In this document: positions 34,144 to 44,600 of the stretch, one piece after another
Layout: every line of letters starts with the position of its first letter
Position numbering within the stretch: the stretch's first letter is position 1
Assembly (NCBI RefSeq): GCF_001403615.1
Contig: NZ_LN879455.1
Span: forward strand, 620,001-684,000
Reading direction: 5' to 3'
Origin: Desnuesiella massiliensis
GTDB lineage: Bacteria; Bacillota; Clostridia; Clostridiales; Clostridiaceae
Length of the DNA stretch: 64,000 nt
Made by a program: the position numbers and the translations under genes
The notes under the pieces: model-generated
Told to the model about the DNA's origin: nothing
The model's database searches: none
Seen by the model: only the letters and a program-made list of their open reading frames with translations

Positions 34144-35021
34144 AAAGGTTTGAATTTATCAAAGCTAACTGCAATAAATATCGTATAGCGAAGCTGTGTG
34201 AAGTCCTCTGTGTTTCTAGAAGCAGTTACTATGCATGGGATAAAAGACCTCAAAGTAAAAGAGAAATAGAAAATAGAAGTCTATTAAGAAAAATCCAAAC
34301 TATCCACAATAAAAGCGGCAAGGTTTTTGGGTCTATTAAGATTACTCAAATTATAAATAAAGAAGAACCTAAGCCTATTAACCATAAAAGAGTAGAACGA
34401 CTAATGAGTGAGAATGGTATAAGATCAAGGGTTTCTAAGAAATTTAGGGCAACCACTAAATCTAATCATAAGCTTCCAGTTGCAGAAAATATCCTTAATC
34501 GCGGTTTCTCTGTAGACAAACCTAATGTAAAAATGGTTAGCGATATAACCTACCTGTGGACAGATGAGGGCTGGCTATACATAGCTGGGGTTATGGATTT
34601 ATGTGGACAGAAGATTGTTGGATTATCAATGAGTGAAAGAATGACTAAAGAACTAGTAATTAATGCCTTAAATGATGCTTATCAACGCGCTGGAAAGCCT
34701 AACGGCGTCATTTTACACTCTGATAGAGGGTCTCAGTACTGTTCTTATGACTATCAAAATCTTATAAAAAAGTATGGATTTATATGTAGCATGTCACGCA
34801 AAGGTAACTGCTGGGACAACGCTCCTATGGAGTCCTTTTGGGGTAAACTTAAGTGCGAATGGCTCTATGGAAAGCACTTTAAAACCCGTGATGAAGCTAG
34901 AGCAGCTGTTTTTGAATATGTTCAGATATTTTATAACAGACAGAGAATCCATGCTTCTAATGGCTATTTAACTCCAGATGAGTTTTATAATAGAGCAAAT
35001 AAAAAAGTAACTGCAGCTTAA
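34110..35021 (+). CDS. IS3-family transposase OrfB (by -1 frameshift)
   Basis: About 304 codons of DDE integrase-fold transposase, open from the slippery site. N-terminal HTH_21-like region (KRFEFIKANCNKYRIAKLCEVLCVS), then catalytic residues in VSDITYLWT (D), LHSDRGSQYCS (D) and ESFWGKLKCE (E), ending with the usual YNRQRIHASNGYLTPDEF. All three acidic residues are present and no stop interrupts it, so the element may still be active. An internal ATG at 34404 is not the real start. Confidence 0.88.
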   Translation, partial: SGSFLRQEPKVKRFEFIKANCNKYRIAKLCEVLCVSRSSYYAWDKRPQSKREIENRSLLRKIQTIHNKSGKVFGSIKITQIINKEEPKPINHKRVERLMSENGIRSRVSKKFRATTKSNHKLPVAENILNRGFSVDKPNVKMVSDITYLWTDEGWLYIAGVMDLCGQKIVGLSMSERMTKELVINALNDAYQRAGKPNGVILHSDRGSQYCSYDYQNLIKKYGFICSMSRKGNCWDNAPMESFWGKLKCEWLYGKHFKTRDEARAAVFEYVQIFYNRQRIHASNGYLTPDEFYNRANKKVTAA

Positions 35022-35098
35022 AAATGAAATAACTAGTTATTCTACGAGAAAATGAGATATAACGAGTTTAGTGTGTCTATTTTATTGGGGAAAGGGCA

Positions 35099-35769
35099 AA
35101 CAGATAAAAAATCAGCTTATCCATGTTAATAGATATTTTCAGGAAATAGATGTTATAAGACTTCAGAAATCACATTTTTCACGTATCGCCTATCATAGGA
35201 ATAATCGTTTTTATAAGTTGATTGTAGATATTTGTGAGCTTATTTTTGATGAAGTAATTGTTACGTCCCAAAAGGGAGAAACGATATTTAAAGATTTTAT
35301 TAGAGATAATAGGATGGCTGCTCTATATGAGAAGTTTATACTTAATTTTTATAAAAAGGAACTATCATCAATATTAGTCTATTCTCCGATCTTTCAATGG
35401 CAAAAGGATGAGGACTTTGAGCATGTTGGTGAAGGTTTTCTGCCTATAATGAGAACTGATATTGTACTACAAAATAAAGAAAGACAATTGATTATTGATG
35501 CAAAGTATTATATCAATGCACTACAAATCAGCAATGTAGGGGATACGAAAAAGCTCATATCAGGAAATCTATATCAAATTTATACCTATATTAATAACAG
35601 TACTTTTACCGGAGAAAAAGCTGGAATGCTTATTTATCCGGTTGTAGACACTGAACTTGACTTTGTTTATAGTATTCAGGGACAAAAAATATACGTGAAG
35701 ACATTGAATCTTAACACAAAATGGGAAGATATTTATAGACGATTGAAAGAAATAGCAGAAGTAATATAA
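35099..35769 (+). pseudogene. mcrC: McrC-type restriction subunit, 5' truncated by the IS
   Basis: About 223 codons of the C-terminal part of McrC, the nuclease partner of the McrB GTPase in modified-cytosine restriction. YHRNNRFYKLIVDICELIFDE and FEKFILNFYKKE-like helices match the family, and MRTDIVLQ...LIIDAKYY is a PD-(D/E)XK nuclease core. The N-terminal half and mcrB are missing; the frame begins at the IS right end. Without McrB it is unlikely to restrict. The ORF opens inside the IS at 35071, but that part is IS sequence. Confidence 0.75.
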
Positions 35770-35824
35770 AGTTTTATTCAGGATATTTTTAATAATATTG
35801 TTGAGAGGATGGTATAGCAAAAGA

Positions 35825-36343
35825 ATGGAATGTGGAATGATTTCGACAAAACCTAATGGATACAAATTACCAGGTAATTTAAGAGGTAGGAGTATTCATG
35901 CAAAGGTAATACCAACAGTATGTAATTTAGAGAATATGCTTCAAAAGCTTTTACAAATCAGTGGGGATTTTGCTCAGCTCAAACAGTGGGAGAAAAGAAG
36001 TTATAAAGCATACCGGATTGAAGAGATAAAAAATAGGATAATGACTTCTCCGCATTATGCATGGAAGGGTATTATAAGAGAGCATATTTTGTCAAGAAGA
36101 CCGTCTGATTTTGGTGCAAGTGTGATTGATATATATTTAGTTGCATATGTAGCAGAAACTTTCGGAGCTGGTAAGGAAGAATTTTTTAAATACGTTAAAA
36201 ATGCGGGTATTTCTGAAAATGGTAATTCTGCACAAGCTATATGGCAAGTAGGAAAAGGCGATGGAGTATATCTTGAAATCCTTAATGATAACGGACAGGT
36301 AAGTGATTGGAGTTTTATGATTAAGTGGGTTGAAGGAAAATAA
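35825..36343 (+). CDS. hypothetical protein next to mcrC remnant
   Basis: A soluble protein of about 172 residues with no domain that I recognise. It is rich in Arg/Lys helices (EEIKNRIMTSPHYAWKGIIREHILSRRPSDFG) and ends in a segment with GKGDGVYLEILNDNGQVSDW. GAGAGG at 35803-35808 is 16 bases before ATG 35825, so the start is uncertain. It follows mcrC by 55 bases and may be a leftover accessory gene of the same restriction locus. Bases 36,344-36,493 after it are AT-rich with TTTATAATATTTTATAAT-like repeats. Confidence 0.5.
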   Translation: MECGMISTKPNGYKLPGNLRGRSIHAKVIPTVCNLENMLQKLLQISGDFAQLKQWEKRSYKAYRIEEIKNRIMTSPHYAWKGIIREHILSRRPSDFGASVIDIYLVAYVAETFGAGKEEFFKYVKNAGISENGNSAQAIWQVGKGDGVYLEILNDNGQVSDWSFMIKWVEGK

Positions 36344-36493
36344 GAGTTGATGTTGGCGCTGAAGAATAATAGTTATAGTTGAGTTATTATATGTATTTTA
36401 TAATATTTTATAATAATTTATAGTAATTTATAATATTTTATTGTAAAAAAACGCGTTAAGGTGTATATTATATATAAGAAGAGGTAATAATTC

Positions 36494-36826
36494 ATGTTAG
36501 AACAATTAGCTGAAAAGATGATCCGCAAAAGAGTCAGTGAGGGAGATTTTGATGTTACTGATCATGCTTTTGAAAGAATGTCAGAACGTGAAATCGATAT
36601 TGACAAAGTGTTGGAATGCATTATAAAAGGAAAGACTATAGAGTTTCAAACTGATAAGAGAACAAATGATATTAAAGTTTTATTTCAGGAGGCAACGGAT
36701 AAAAGTCCAGAAGTATATACTGTTGTTGCAGCCTTAGAGACTCCTTTAATTATTACTGTATGCAGGACAAAAGATGAGGCTTGGGAGTGTATTGATAATG
36801 TCCTGAAGAGAAGGGGGAAATATTAA
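36494..36826 (+). CDS. DUF4258 protein, probable toxin
   Basis: A 110-residue protein matching the DUF4258 pattern: VTDHAFERMSEREIDIDKVLECIIKGKTIEF, then beta strands and a C-terminal WECIDNVLKRR. DUF4258 proteins resemble small ribonuclease toxins of the RelE/MqsR type. Two bases separate its stop from the next gene, an MqsA-like zinc-finger HTH protein, a typical toxin-then-antitoxin order. Toxicity is inferred from family and arrangement. Confidence 0.75.
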   Translation: MLEQLAEKMIRKRVSEGDFDVTDHAFERMSEREIDIDKVLECIIKGKTIEFQTDKRTNDIKVLFQEATDKSPEVYTVVAALETPLIITVCRTKDEAWECIDNVLKRRGKY

Positions 36827-36828
36827 TT

Positions 36829-37272
36829 ATGAGTAAGAAATGTTATATCTGTAACAGTGACATGGAGAAAAAGACCACATCGATAAATACTGGATGGGGA
36901 TCTTATAAGTTAACTGTAGATGGTGTTAACGCATATGTATGTCCACAATGTGGTGAGGTTACAATCGAAGGTAAAGATGCTATTATGCTGCAAAAGTTAA
37001 GTAAAAGCTTAGTTGATGTGGATGAAGAGCAAAAACCTGATATCTTAAATTTAACTGAAGTAGCAGACTTACTAAGAGTTAGCAACCAAACAATATACAA
37101 TATGATAAGAGATGGCAGACTAAAAGCCCATAAATTCGGAAGAGAATGGAGATTTCTGAGAAAAGATATAGAATCATTTATGGGTGGAGAAGAAGCATAC
37201 GGCATTGCAGCAAGAGGTAAAACAGGGGAGTTAAATGAAAAAGATGCTGAGATAATATCTAAATATCTATAG
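36829..37272 (+). CDS. YgiT-type zinc finger and excisionase-family HTH protein, probable antitoxin
   Basis: A 147-residue protein in two parts: an N-terminal zinc site of two CxxC pairs (CYIC, CPQC) as in YgiT/MqsA, and a C-terminal MerR/excisionase-type winged helix (LNLTEVADLLRVSNQTIYNMIRDGRLKAHKFGREWRF). It is expected to bind the upstream toxin and repress the operon. The HTH_17 domain is also found in recombination directionality factors, so a second role in island excision is possible. Confidence 0.75.
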   Translation: MSKKCYICNSDMEKKTTSINTGWGSYKLTVDGVNAYVCPQCGEVTIEGKDAIMLQKLSKSLVDVDEEQKPDILNLTEVADLLRVSNQTIYNMIRDGRLKAHKFGREWRFLRKDIESFMGGEEAYGIAARGKTGELNEKDAEIISKYL

Positions 37273-37279
37273 CTTAAGA

Positions 37280-38071
37280 ATGTATTTATATGAAAATAGT
37301 CCTGAGCTTTATGCTCAGGATATTCTTTCATCATTAAATTTAACTCCTCCTGTAGATATTTTTAAAGTATGTGAAGCCTATGATTTAAAGGTCAATTATG
37401 AAAATATAAGTTCTGCCGAAGCTCTTTTGATTGTATCTCAAGGAAAAAAGAACATAATAATAAATGATAGAAAGATTTTATATATACCAAGACAGAGATT
37501 TTCTATAGCTCATGAAGTAGGTCATTTTTTTATTCCTTGGCATAGTAGGAATATGTGTACTTGCACTAATATTGGAGATTTTAGTTCTGATAACTTAGAA
37601 GAAAATCAAGCAGATGTTTTTGCATCAGAACTATTGATACCAACAGATAAATTACTATCTAGAATTTCTGGAAAAGCAATTTCAATGGAATTAATAAAGG
37701 AGTTAGCTCAGGAATTTAATGTGTCATTAGGAGCTATGACAAGAAAGGTAATATCAAATAGCGATGACAAGATTATAGCTTTGATATATTACAGTAATGG
37801 AAGAAAGATAGTTCAAGCAAAGTCATCAAGTTTTGATTTGAATTTAAAGCCAGGTATTATAAGAGGTTCAGCAGCAAAAGAACTTCTTCATAACAGATAT
37901 AGTAATGAAACAGTAAAAAGAATTTTAAGTTGTGATGTATGGCTACAGGAGAATAGCCATGATTTTGAAATAGTAGAGGAATCATTATATCAACCTAATT
38001 TTAGTAGGGTATTTACACTGCTAAGAGTTGCTAATCATGCTGATTATATGGATGCATTTTTTGATATGTGA
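37280..38071 (+). CDS. ImmA/IrrE-family metallopeptidase
   Basis: A 263-residue protein with the zinc protease motif FSIAHEVGHFF (HEVGH) and a downstream NQADVFASELLIP that supplies the third ligand. ImmA proteases cleave repressors to switch mobile elements on, and IrrE-like proteins respond to damage. It starts 7 bases after the zinc-finger/HTH gene, so that protein is a plausible target. The start has no clear ribosome site and probably relies on coupling. Confidence 0.85.
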   Translation: MYLYENSPELYAQDILSSLNLTPPVDIFKVCEAYDLKVNYENISSAEALLIVSQGKKNIIINDRKILYIPRQRFSIAHEVGHFFIPWHSRNMCTCTNIGDFSSDNLEENQADVFASELLIPTDKLLSRISGKAISMELIKELAQEFNVSLGAMTRKVISNSDDKIIALIYYSNGRKIVQAKSSSFDLNLKPGIIRGSAAKELLHNRYSNETVKRILSCDVWLQENSHDFEIVEESLYQPNFSRVFTLLRVANHADYMDAFFDM

Positions 38072-38197
38072 TTACTTTCAAATAAACTTAATAATAGTTA
38101 TTCAATTATATAATTTGACCACGTTAGAAAATAATCAATGACGTGGTTTTTATATATAAATTTTCTATACATATTATGGGTAAAGTGGGAGGAAATA

Positions 38198-40585
38198 ATG
38201 GGTAAACAATTAAATAGACTAGGATTTAAAGTAACTAGTCAATTTTTAGAAAAGAATAGTTTTAAAAAATTTATATGCAATGAAGAATTAGTTCCATTAA
38301 TAAGCTTAATTAAATCGTTCTCTAAGGAAGTATTGAAAGAAGAATGGCGTGCAAATAATGTACTAAAATTACCATATATTTTAAATGCTATTAATCCAGC
38401 ATATATGGCTTTAAAGGAAACTGATTATGATAAAGATGTTATCGAATTCTATTGCCATGAATCACTAGAGGAAGAAAATGTAAATAAAACGATATATTTA
38501 TTGGCTAACAATATTGAAGAGTTTTTAGAAAAGTATAAAGCAGATCTTTTAAATTATAATAGTGAAATTAACATCAAGGATATAAGAGTTGAACCAAAGT
38601 ATGCAGGTACTGTTGATTATGAATTTCTATTAGAAAATTTGTCTTTGGTAAAGATGCTGTTTATAAAAGCTTTAGATAGAAAGTCTATTTATATAGGTAC
38701 AAGTGAAGATGAAAAATATTTAAAAGATGGCAGTAAGATACAGTTATTTCCATCCTATAGTAGACAAATTGGACATTTGCTTATATCCGAAATTATAGAC
38801 ATTGATTTGAATGGTAAAAATGAGAAAATGACTTTTTACATTATTCCTAATATAGAAATTGAAGATGGTGATATATACATATATCCTATGATAGGTGTAA
38901 AAAGAGTAGTAACTTATAATAAAGTTAATGCACTAAAGGATGGGACAGCTAAATCCTATTCTACACTGATTTTTGATGGAAGTATATATTATTCTCCTAG
39001 AGTAAAGTACGGTGAAAAGAAAGGCACATCAAACAAAGAAGTACAACTAATATCAGAGGATTGGAAGCTATATGAGTATATTAAAAAATATAAGGGTATT
39101 TCATTTGATGATGTAAAAACACATATAGAGTCTGAGGATAAAGAAGACATATATTTAATTTACAGTACTAAAATGGGAGGAAAAAGTAAATTAAATCCTG
39201 GGGTACCTGGATCAGATAAATTGGATATTTACAACTATATACTTGAAAATATTGAAGGATTAGAACCGCTTCCAGTAGTTGATGAACTAAAAGTAGGGAG
39301 ACAAGGAGCTGGAGCATTAAATAATAGTGATAAAATTATACTTTCAAATACAATTTATAGAAGCCCAAAGACGGATATAGACTTATTGATAATACAACCT
39401 TCTGAATCAATGTTATATGAATATACTAAGGATGTTGTAGAGAGTGGAAAGTTAATACAGGATAATGCTGGAATGACTATTAATGCAAATGGATCATATT
39501 CTCTAGAGTTGTCAGATGGTAAAATTGTTAACCTACAAATAAGAAAAGTGGTATCAACAAAGGGAATTGAAATAAAAAGTGATAATGAAACTGCAGATAT
39601 AAGGTCAGAAAAGCTATTAGAGGATATAGGTGACCTTGATGAAACAAAACTTACGTTAGCATTTATTGATTTAGAAAATATGGGTAAAGTAGATGCTAAA
39701 AAAATTATAAGAAATGCACTAGACAGTAGAGGAATCATAAATCAATTTATTAATGGAAATGAAGGAATCAATGATAATAAGATATGCAGTTCTTTAAGAG
39801 ACTTGTTTAATGATATTGGATTTGGAAATGCTAATCAAACTATATTGGAAAATGAAGTAATATATACACTTCACAAAGCTGATAAAATAAATTTTATTTG
39901 TAGATTAGACAACAATAACATAGAAGTGAAAATACCAGCAATAACTAATGAATATATGCATATTACTGATATTTATAAATATCTACCCAATTTAAATTCT
40001 AGATTACAAGAAGTGGGACAAGTTGATGATATTGCAGTTAATTGCTTACTTAAAGATATAAAAGATGAATCACGAGAAGTTTTAGTAATATTAGAGGGTG
40101 GAGAAACACAATATAACTCTGTATTACATTATTTGAATCAAAATATAATTGAAGAAATAAAGCAGAATTGTAGGGATCTAATAACAACAGATTTATTAGG
40201 ACATCAAGAAATAGTGCAAACTAATGAAGGAAAAATTACTTTAGGGACAGGCGTTTATAAAGTAAAGGAAGGAACTTATATTTCTATTGGAGATAAAGGG
40301 CAATGCCAGGTTACAGTAGAGGCATCAAAAATAAGAAGATGGACCAACTCCCATAATAAGGTTTCTATTGGAGCAAAAATTCAATATCAAGATAGAATTG
40401 CTTACAAGATAATAACGCATAATGACAAGGAAAATCAGAATTTGTGCAACTTAGTACACAAGTTAAGACTATCATTAACAAGACACTCCCATCTAAATAG
40501 ATGTATTACAACAGATTATATATTAGGATTAGAGAAAAATATTAAAGATAATCCGTATACTAATCCAGAAGATACTATTGTATAG
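38198..40585 (+). CDS. pPIWI_RE-type prokaryotic Piwi-like protein
   Basis: A 795-residue protein. The segment around 487-515 (VDAKKIIRNALDSRGIINQF) and the C-terminal GVYKVKEGTYISIG plus LVHKLRLSLTRHSHLN pattern match my memory of the RNase H-like region of pPIWI_RE proteins, a Piwi branch defined by conserved Arg and Glu and linked to a nuclease and a DinG-like helicase. Both partners follow directly here, which carries much of the weight. ATG 38198 follows GGGAGG; the longer frame from 38138 lies upstream of that site. The family is predicted to act on RNA-DNA hybrids of invaders. The N-terminal ~450 residues are not recognised. Confidence 0.72.
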   Translation: MGKQLNRLGFKVTSQFLEKNSFKKFICNEELVPLISLIKSFSKEVLKEEWRANNVLKLPYILNAINPAYMALKETDYDKDVIEFYCHESLEEENVNKTIYLLANNIEEFLEKYKADLLNYNSEINIKDIRVEPKYAGTVDYEFLLENLSLVKMLFIKALDRKSIYIGTSEDEKYLKDGSKIQLFPSYSRQIGHLLISEIIDIDLNGKNEKMTFYIIPNIEIEDGDIYIYPMIGVKRVVTYNKVNALKDGTAKSYSTLIFDGSIYYSPRVKYGEKKGTSNKEVQLISEDWKLYEYIKKYKGISFDDVKTHIESEDKEDIYLIYSTKMGGKSKLNPGVPGSDKLDIYNYILENIEGLEPLPVVDELKVGRQGAGALNNSDKIILSNTIYRSPKTDIDLLIIQPSESMLYEYTKDVVESGKLIQDNAGMTINANGSYSLELSDGKIVNLQIRKVVSTKGIEIKSDNETADIRSEKLLEDIGDLDETKLTLAFIDLENMGKVDAKKIIRNALDSRGIINQFINGNEGINDNKICSSLRDLFNDIGFGNANQTILENEVIYTLHKADKINFICRLDNNNIEVKIPAITNEYMHITDIYKYLPNLNSRLQEVGQVDDIAVNCLLKDIKDESREVLVILEGGETQYNSVLHYLNQNIIEEIKQNCRDLITTDLLGHQEIVQTNEGKITLGTGVYKVKEGTYISIGDKGQCQVTVEASKIRRWTNSHNKVSIGAKIQYQDRIAYKIITHNDKENQNLCNLVHKLRLSLTRHSHLNRCITTDYILGLEKNIKDNPYTNPEDTIV

Positions 40586-40597
40586 GTGGTGAATTAA

Positions 40598-41632
40598 GTG
40601 GATTTAAAAAAGATTAGGCATGAAGATCTTTTAAAAATAATAAACCATATTAAAAACGATAAAACAGGAATTGATGAGTACAAGGATTTAAATTATTACT
40701 ATAAATTAATGTACAAATATTTGCCGAGTAAAAATATAGTTGATTTTATAAACAATCTAATAAACATTCCCGTTTGTGAATATGTTGATAAGATTGATAA
40801 AGATATTTCATTACTAGATTCAGATGGAACTTTAAATTCCTATTGGGATGAATGGCACATAAGACTTACAAGCCAAGGACGTCAGGATGATATAAGGTTT
40901 GAAAAATTTAGGCAGAAGTGTTTTGAGTTGTGGAATATAGACAAGCAGGCGGCTGAAGAACTTTACAGGATAACGCGTACGTATATTATTGAAAATCCAA
41001 TTATTGAAAGCGCCGATGAAATAAAATATATTTTTATTAATTCAAAGAAATCAATACCGGTTTTATATAGAAACCTTGCCATCGAATATGTAAGAGATTG
41101 TTACGATATATTAAAGATTAAGAAAGAGTTTAAAGTGTGCAGCTGTTGTGGTTATGTAAAGAATATAGATTCTGATATGGTAATACATAGACTGTGCAAT
41201 CCTAAATACGAAGATAACATATTTAATAGAGGTACTTTAATAGTAAAGCCTGAGATTTTCTACTCAATAATCAATCCAGGAAGATTTGAATACGAGGTTT
41301 TCAATGCTCTTTTGAAATCAGGATTTGACGCTACTATATTTCCCGAAATAGAAAAAGATGGAGATATATTAGTTAATATATATGTCAAACAAATATATTT
41401 AGATATGAAAGCCTATAATTATGCTGAAAATTTATATAGTGAATTGACTAATAATAAGACTTTAAAAGATAAATATCGTAATAGATGGATTGTAGTTCCT
41501 GATTTGTATTATAAGGAACAGATGGAGTTCATAGGGCATTTGTTAAGAGCTGGTGGTAGTAGATTATATAATATTAAAGATTTATTAAATAAATTAAAAA
41601 GAGTTGCAGGGGAAGGTAAGAATTTATGTTAA
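40598..41632 (+). CDS. PD-(D/E)XK nuclease of the pPIWI_RE module
   Basis: A 344-residue protein. A Cys cluster (CSCCG ... HRLC, about residues 181-203) suggests a zinc ribbon in the middle. A restriction-endonuclease fold follows: FEYEVFNALLKSGFDATIFP, KDGDILV and YLDMKAYN supply the expected Glu, Asp and D-x-K. GTG 40598 is preceded by GGTGGTGA that overlaps the stop of the Piwi-like gene, so they are coupled. It overlaps the helicase by 7 bases. In this module class it is the predicted DNA-cleaving effector. Confidence 0.72.
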   Translation: MDLKKIRHEDLLKIINHIKNDKTGIDEYKDLNYYYKLMYKYLPSKNIVDFINNLINIPVCEYVDKIDKDISLLDSDGTLNSYWDEWHIRLTSQGRQDDIRFEKFRQKCFELWNIDKQAAEELYRITRTYIIENPIIESADEIKYIFINSKKSIPVLYRNLAIEYVRDCYDILKIKKEFKVCSCCGYVKNIDSDMVIHRLCNPKYEDNIFNRGTLIVKPEIFYSIINPGRFEYEVFNALLKSGFDATIFPEIEKDGDILVNIYVKQIYLDMKAYNYAENLYSELTNNKTLKDKYRNRWIVVPDLYYKEQMEFIGHLLRAGGSRLYNIKDLLNKLKRVAGEGKNLC

Positions 41633-44600
41633 GAATGAACTTTACTCGACTATGTAGTAAAAAGTATGAAGATGAGTATGAAAATGCATTTGGAGATATA
41701 GTAAAACATCCTATGAAGCTAAGTGGAAAAAACAGGCAACAAGATACTAAGATAAAGCTGTTTTTATATTCTGAATTATTAATGTTTACAGCATACAAGG
41801 TATACGAAAGGCATTTTACTATAGATGAGATGTTAGTATTATTTTCAGGAGTTCATTGCAATTTTATAGATATAGATATTAAAAAAGATAGATTTATAAT
41901 ACAAGCACATACTTTTTTAGCTAGCCATGAAGATGAATGGAATAAGCGAGCACTGCTAACACATTTCTATTTTATTCAGAAGAATCATAATACAAAGATA
42001 ATACAAATGTTTAAAGCAGATCAAGATTTATTAAAGAACAAGGAAGCTAAAATTTATTTTAATGATAGTTTTTCTGGTTTTAAAGATAGATTAGAAAAAT
42101 ATAATGCTGTTCTTACTGATCCACAATATATAAGACTTATCCCTATGGAAGGAGATAATGAGGAGCATATTTTAACAGAGTACTTAGAATGCAGAATAAA
42201 AGAAAAGAAATCTTATGATGTTTATGAGAAAGTTAAAGAAAGCTTGAAATCAATAAACAATGACTTTGTTAATTCTATGGGTAAGCACTACCCCGATAAT
42301 TACAAATTAATAGGGTTAAAAGAAGTGAATAAGCCATTACCACATTTATTGCATATAGCAGGCAAAACAGGTGATGGTAAATCTGTTCTATTTGATATTT
42401 ATATTAAGAAATTGGTTTCACAAGGATTGAAGATTCTATATGTAACAGACACGCATGCTCCCAATAGTATAAATACTAAACTAAAGTTGGATGATTTGGG
42501 GCTAGATACTACAATTATAATGGGAAAAGAAAGAAGCAAGCACATTAATAAATTCATTAGTACACAGGAAGGAAAGTCTATACCTGAACTGATAATGAAA
42601 TATCCAGACTTATTTTCAAATATAGATTACACCTGTTATAACATTGAATATTTGGAATGTAAGAATTGTGATAAGAAAGAACAATGTGGCTTTTATAATA
42701 TGTACAAGAGATTGCCAAAGACACAAGTAGTTATAACCACTCCATTTAATCTGATTGATTCAATAGCGGCTGCAAAAGTAGATAAATATCGAAGAAGCAT
42801 GTATGAAATTTTAAGTATTTGGGCTGATGTAATATTATTTGATGAAGCTGATAAGCTACAGACAATAGGTGATGACAGATTGATTTCTTCAACAGAAGTA
42901 TATTCATTAGATACTATAGAAAGAAGCAATAAGCAACACTTAGAAGGATTTTTAAAAATTCTTTATAATGCAATAACTAGAAAGAATATTGTAACTGATG
43001 ATTATGTAAGAAGATTTAAGACTATTGTAAATAACTATGATAGAGAGATAGATTTATTACATATGTTATTTTTGGCTGATGAGGGAAGCGGATTAGTACG
43101 AAAAGAATATGGAGGTAAAAATTTCACTATTAGACAGTTAATTGACGATTGGAGTGAAGAATATATTTCCTCTATTGTAGCTGATAATGGTAGCAAAGAA
43201 TTAGATATAGCGCAGTATAATAATAGATTTTATGCTTTGCTTACTTATAGAATCGAGAGTATACGTTCAAAATATATAAATTATTTATTAACCATATATG
43301 AAGATAGTGATATTGAAATAGATAGTACTTTTAATGAGATTTTTGATAGGTATAGAAAAGAAGTAAGTAATTTGGAGCTATCAGAAGAAGAATTAAACAA
43401 TTTAATTGATGGTAATGATATAGATACCGGTAAAATAAAGGTTAATTTTAAGAAAAAGAGAAAAGTAGGAACGGCCAAAAGAAATGAAATGCTTACATTT
43501 ATATTATTATTAAGCTCGATAGACAACTACCTAAATAGGATATATGATCTAATAAAACCAGTTTTAGATAGTTTGGCAAACGATCATAATTATATAAGTA
43601 TTTCAACAAATGCACAGAACCATCTGTTGGCGCCTAAAGCTTTAATAAGAGATGCTGATGGTTTTAGAATAAATATTGATAAAAATGGTACTAAGTTAAT
43701 TAAAAATAGTTATAGCGGGATAGGCAGGGAGATTTTATTTGAGAATCCTAGGGCGGTAGCTAGAATATATAATTTTCAACAACCATTTACAATATTAACA
43801 TCAGCTACTTCAGCTGGAACAGAATCATCTAAGTATAACTTAAAATATCCAGTAACTCATCTCTTAAAAAGAGAGGGAAGTGATTATAGAAAAGTAAATG
43901 TCAAGTGTCATATATTTTATAAAGGTGATACACCAATCTCTGTATCAGGAGTTGAAATAGATAATCAGATCAATGCTTTGAAAAATCTAACTCAAGAGAT
44001 TAATAAAAACTTAATTGCAAAAAGATCTAAAGATATAAATACTGGTATACTGATATCCACTTCTTCCTACGCTAATGCAAAAGCTATTGGAGAAGAGTTG
44101 ATAAAAGTAGGACATAATGCAAAGATACTTTATCATGAGCTCATGGGTGACTACGATCCTAATATTCATATAACAAAGTTGGATATAGAAAAGAGGGCCT
44201 GTGAAGCTGACATATTTATTGCAGTAAATATAATAATAGAGCGTGGATTTAATGTAGTAAATGACAAAGGCGAATCATATTTCAGAGACATTATAATTAT
44301 GAACAGGGCCTTGCCTTCACCAAATGATATTTTAGAATCAACAAGTTATTTTCATAAGGAGTTAAATAAATCATCCATTGGATCATCATATAGAGAGATT
44401 AAAAGAAACATGTATAAGCTGCACAAGGAGTTAAGACATTTTAAGGGTTTTAGAAGAGCTCCTCAATATATAAAAGACTCTATAGCGGGAAATACATTAG
44501 TTCAGCTGAAGCAATTATCAGGAAGAGGCCAAAGAGGCGGGACTAACGTTACTGTTCACATTGTAGATGCTTCATTTTATCCATTGACAGCAGAACAAAG

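Larger units (their letters stand above)
33789..35098 (+). mobile_element. IS3-family insertion sequence
   Basis: A 1310-bp element. Imperfect terminal repeats (25 of 36 matches) begin TGACCCTTACCCA on the left and, inverted, TGCCCTTTCCCCA on the right; both share TAGACAC at positions 20-26 and AACTCG further in. It carries orfA and orfB in a -1 frameshift arrangement. A small hairpin ACACGAG-GAA-CTCGTGT lies just inside the left end. No target duplication is visible (left flank ATGTT, right flank AACAG), and different broken genes flank it, so an adjacent deletion seems likely. Confidence 0.85.

Noticed and set aside
33784..35103. Target-site duplication around the IS3-family element
   Set aside because: The flanks (ATGTT and AACAG) are not direct repeats of 3-5 bases, so no duplication is claimed; an adjacent deletion is proposed instead.
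36403..36445. TTTATAATATTTTATAAT-like repeats as a CRISPR or iteron array
   Set aside because: They are irregular AT-rich runs without spacers or constant unit length. No CRISPR array was seen anywhere in the window.
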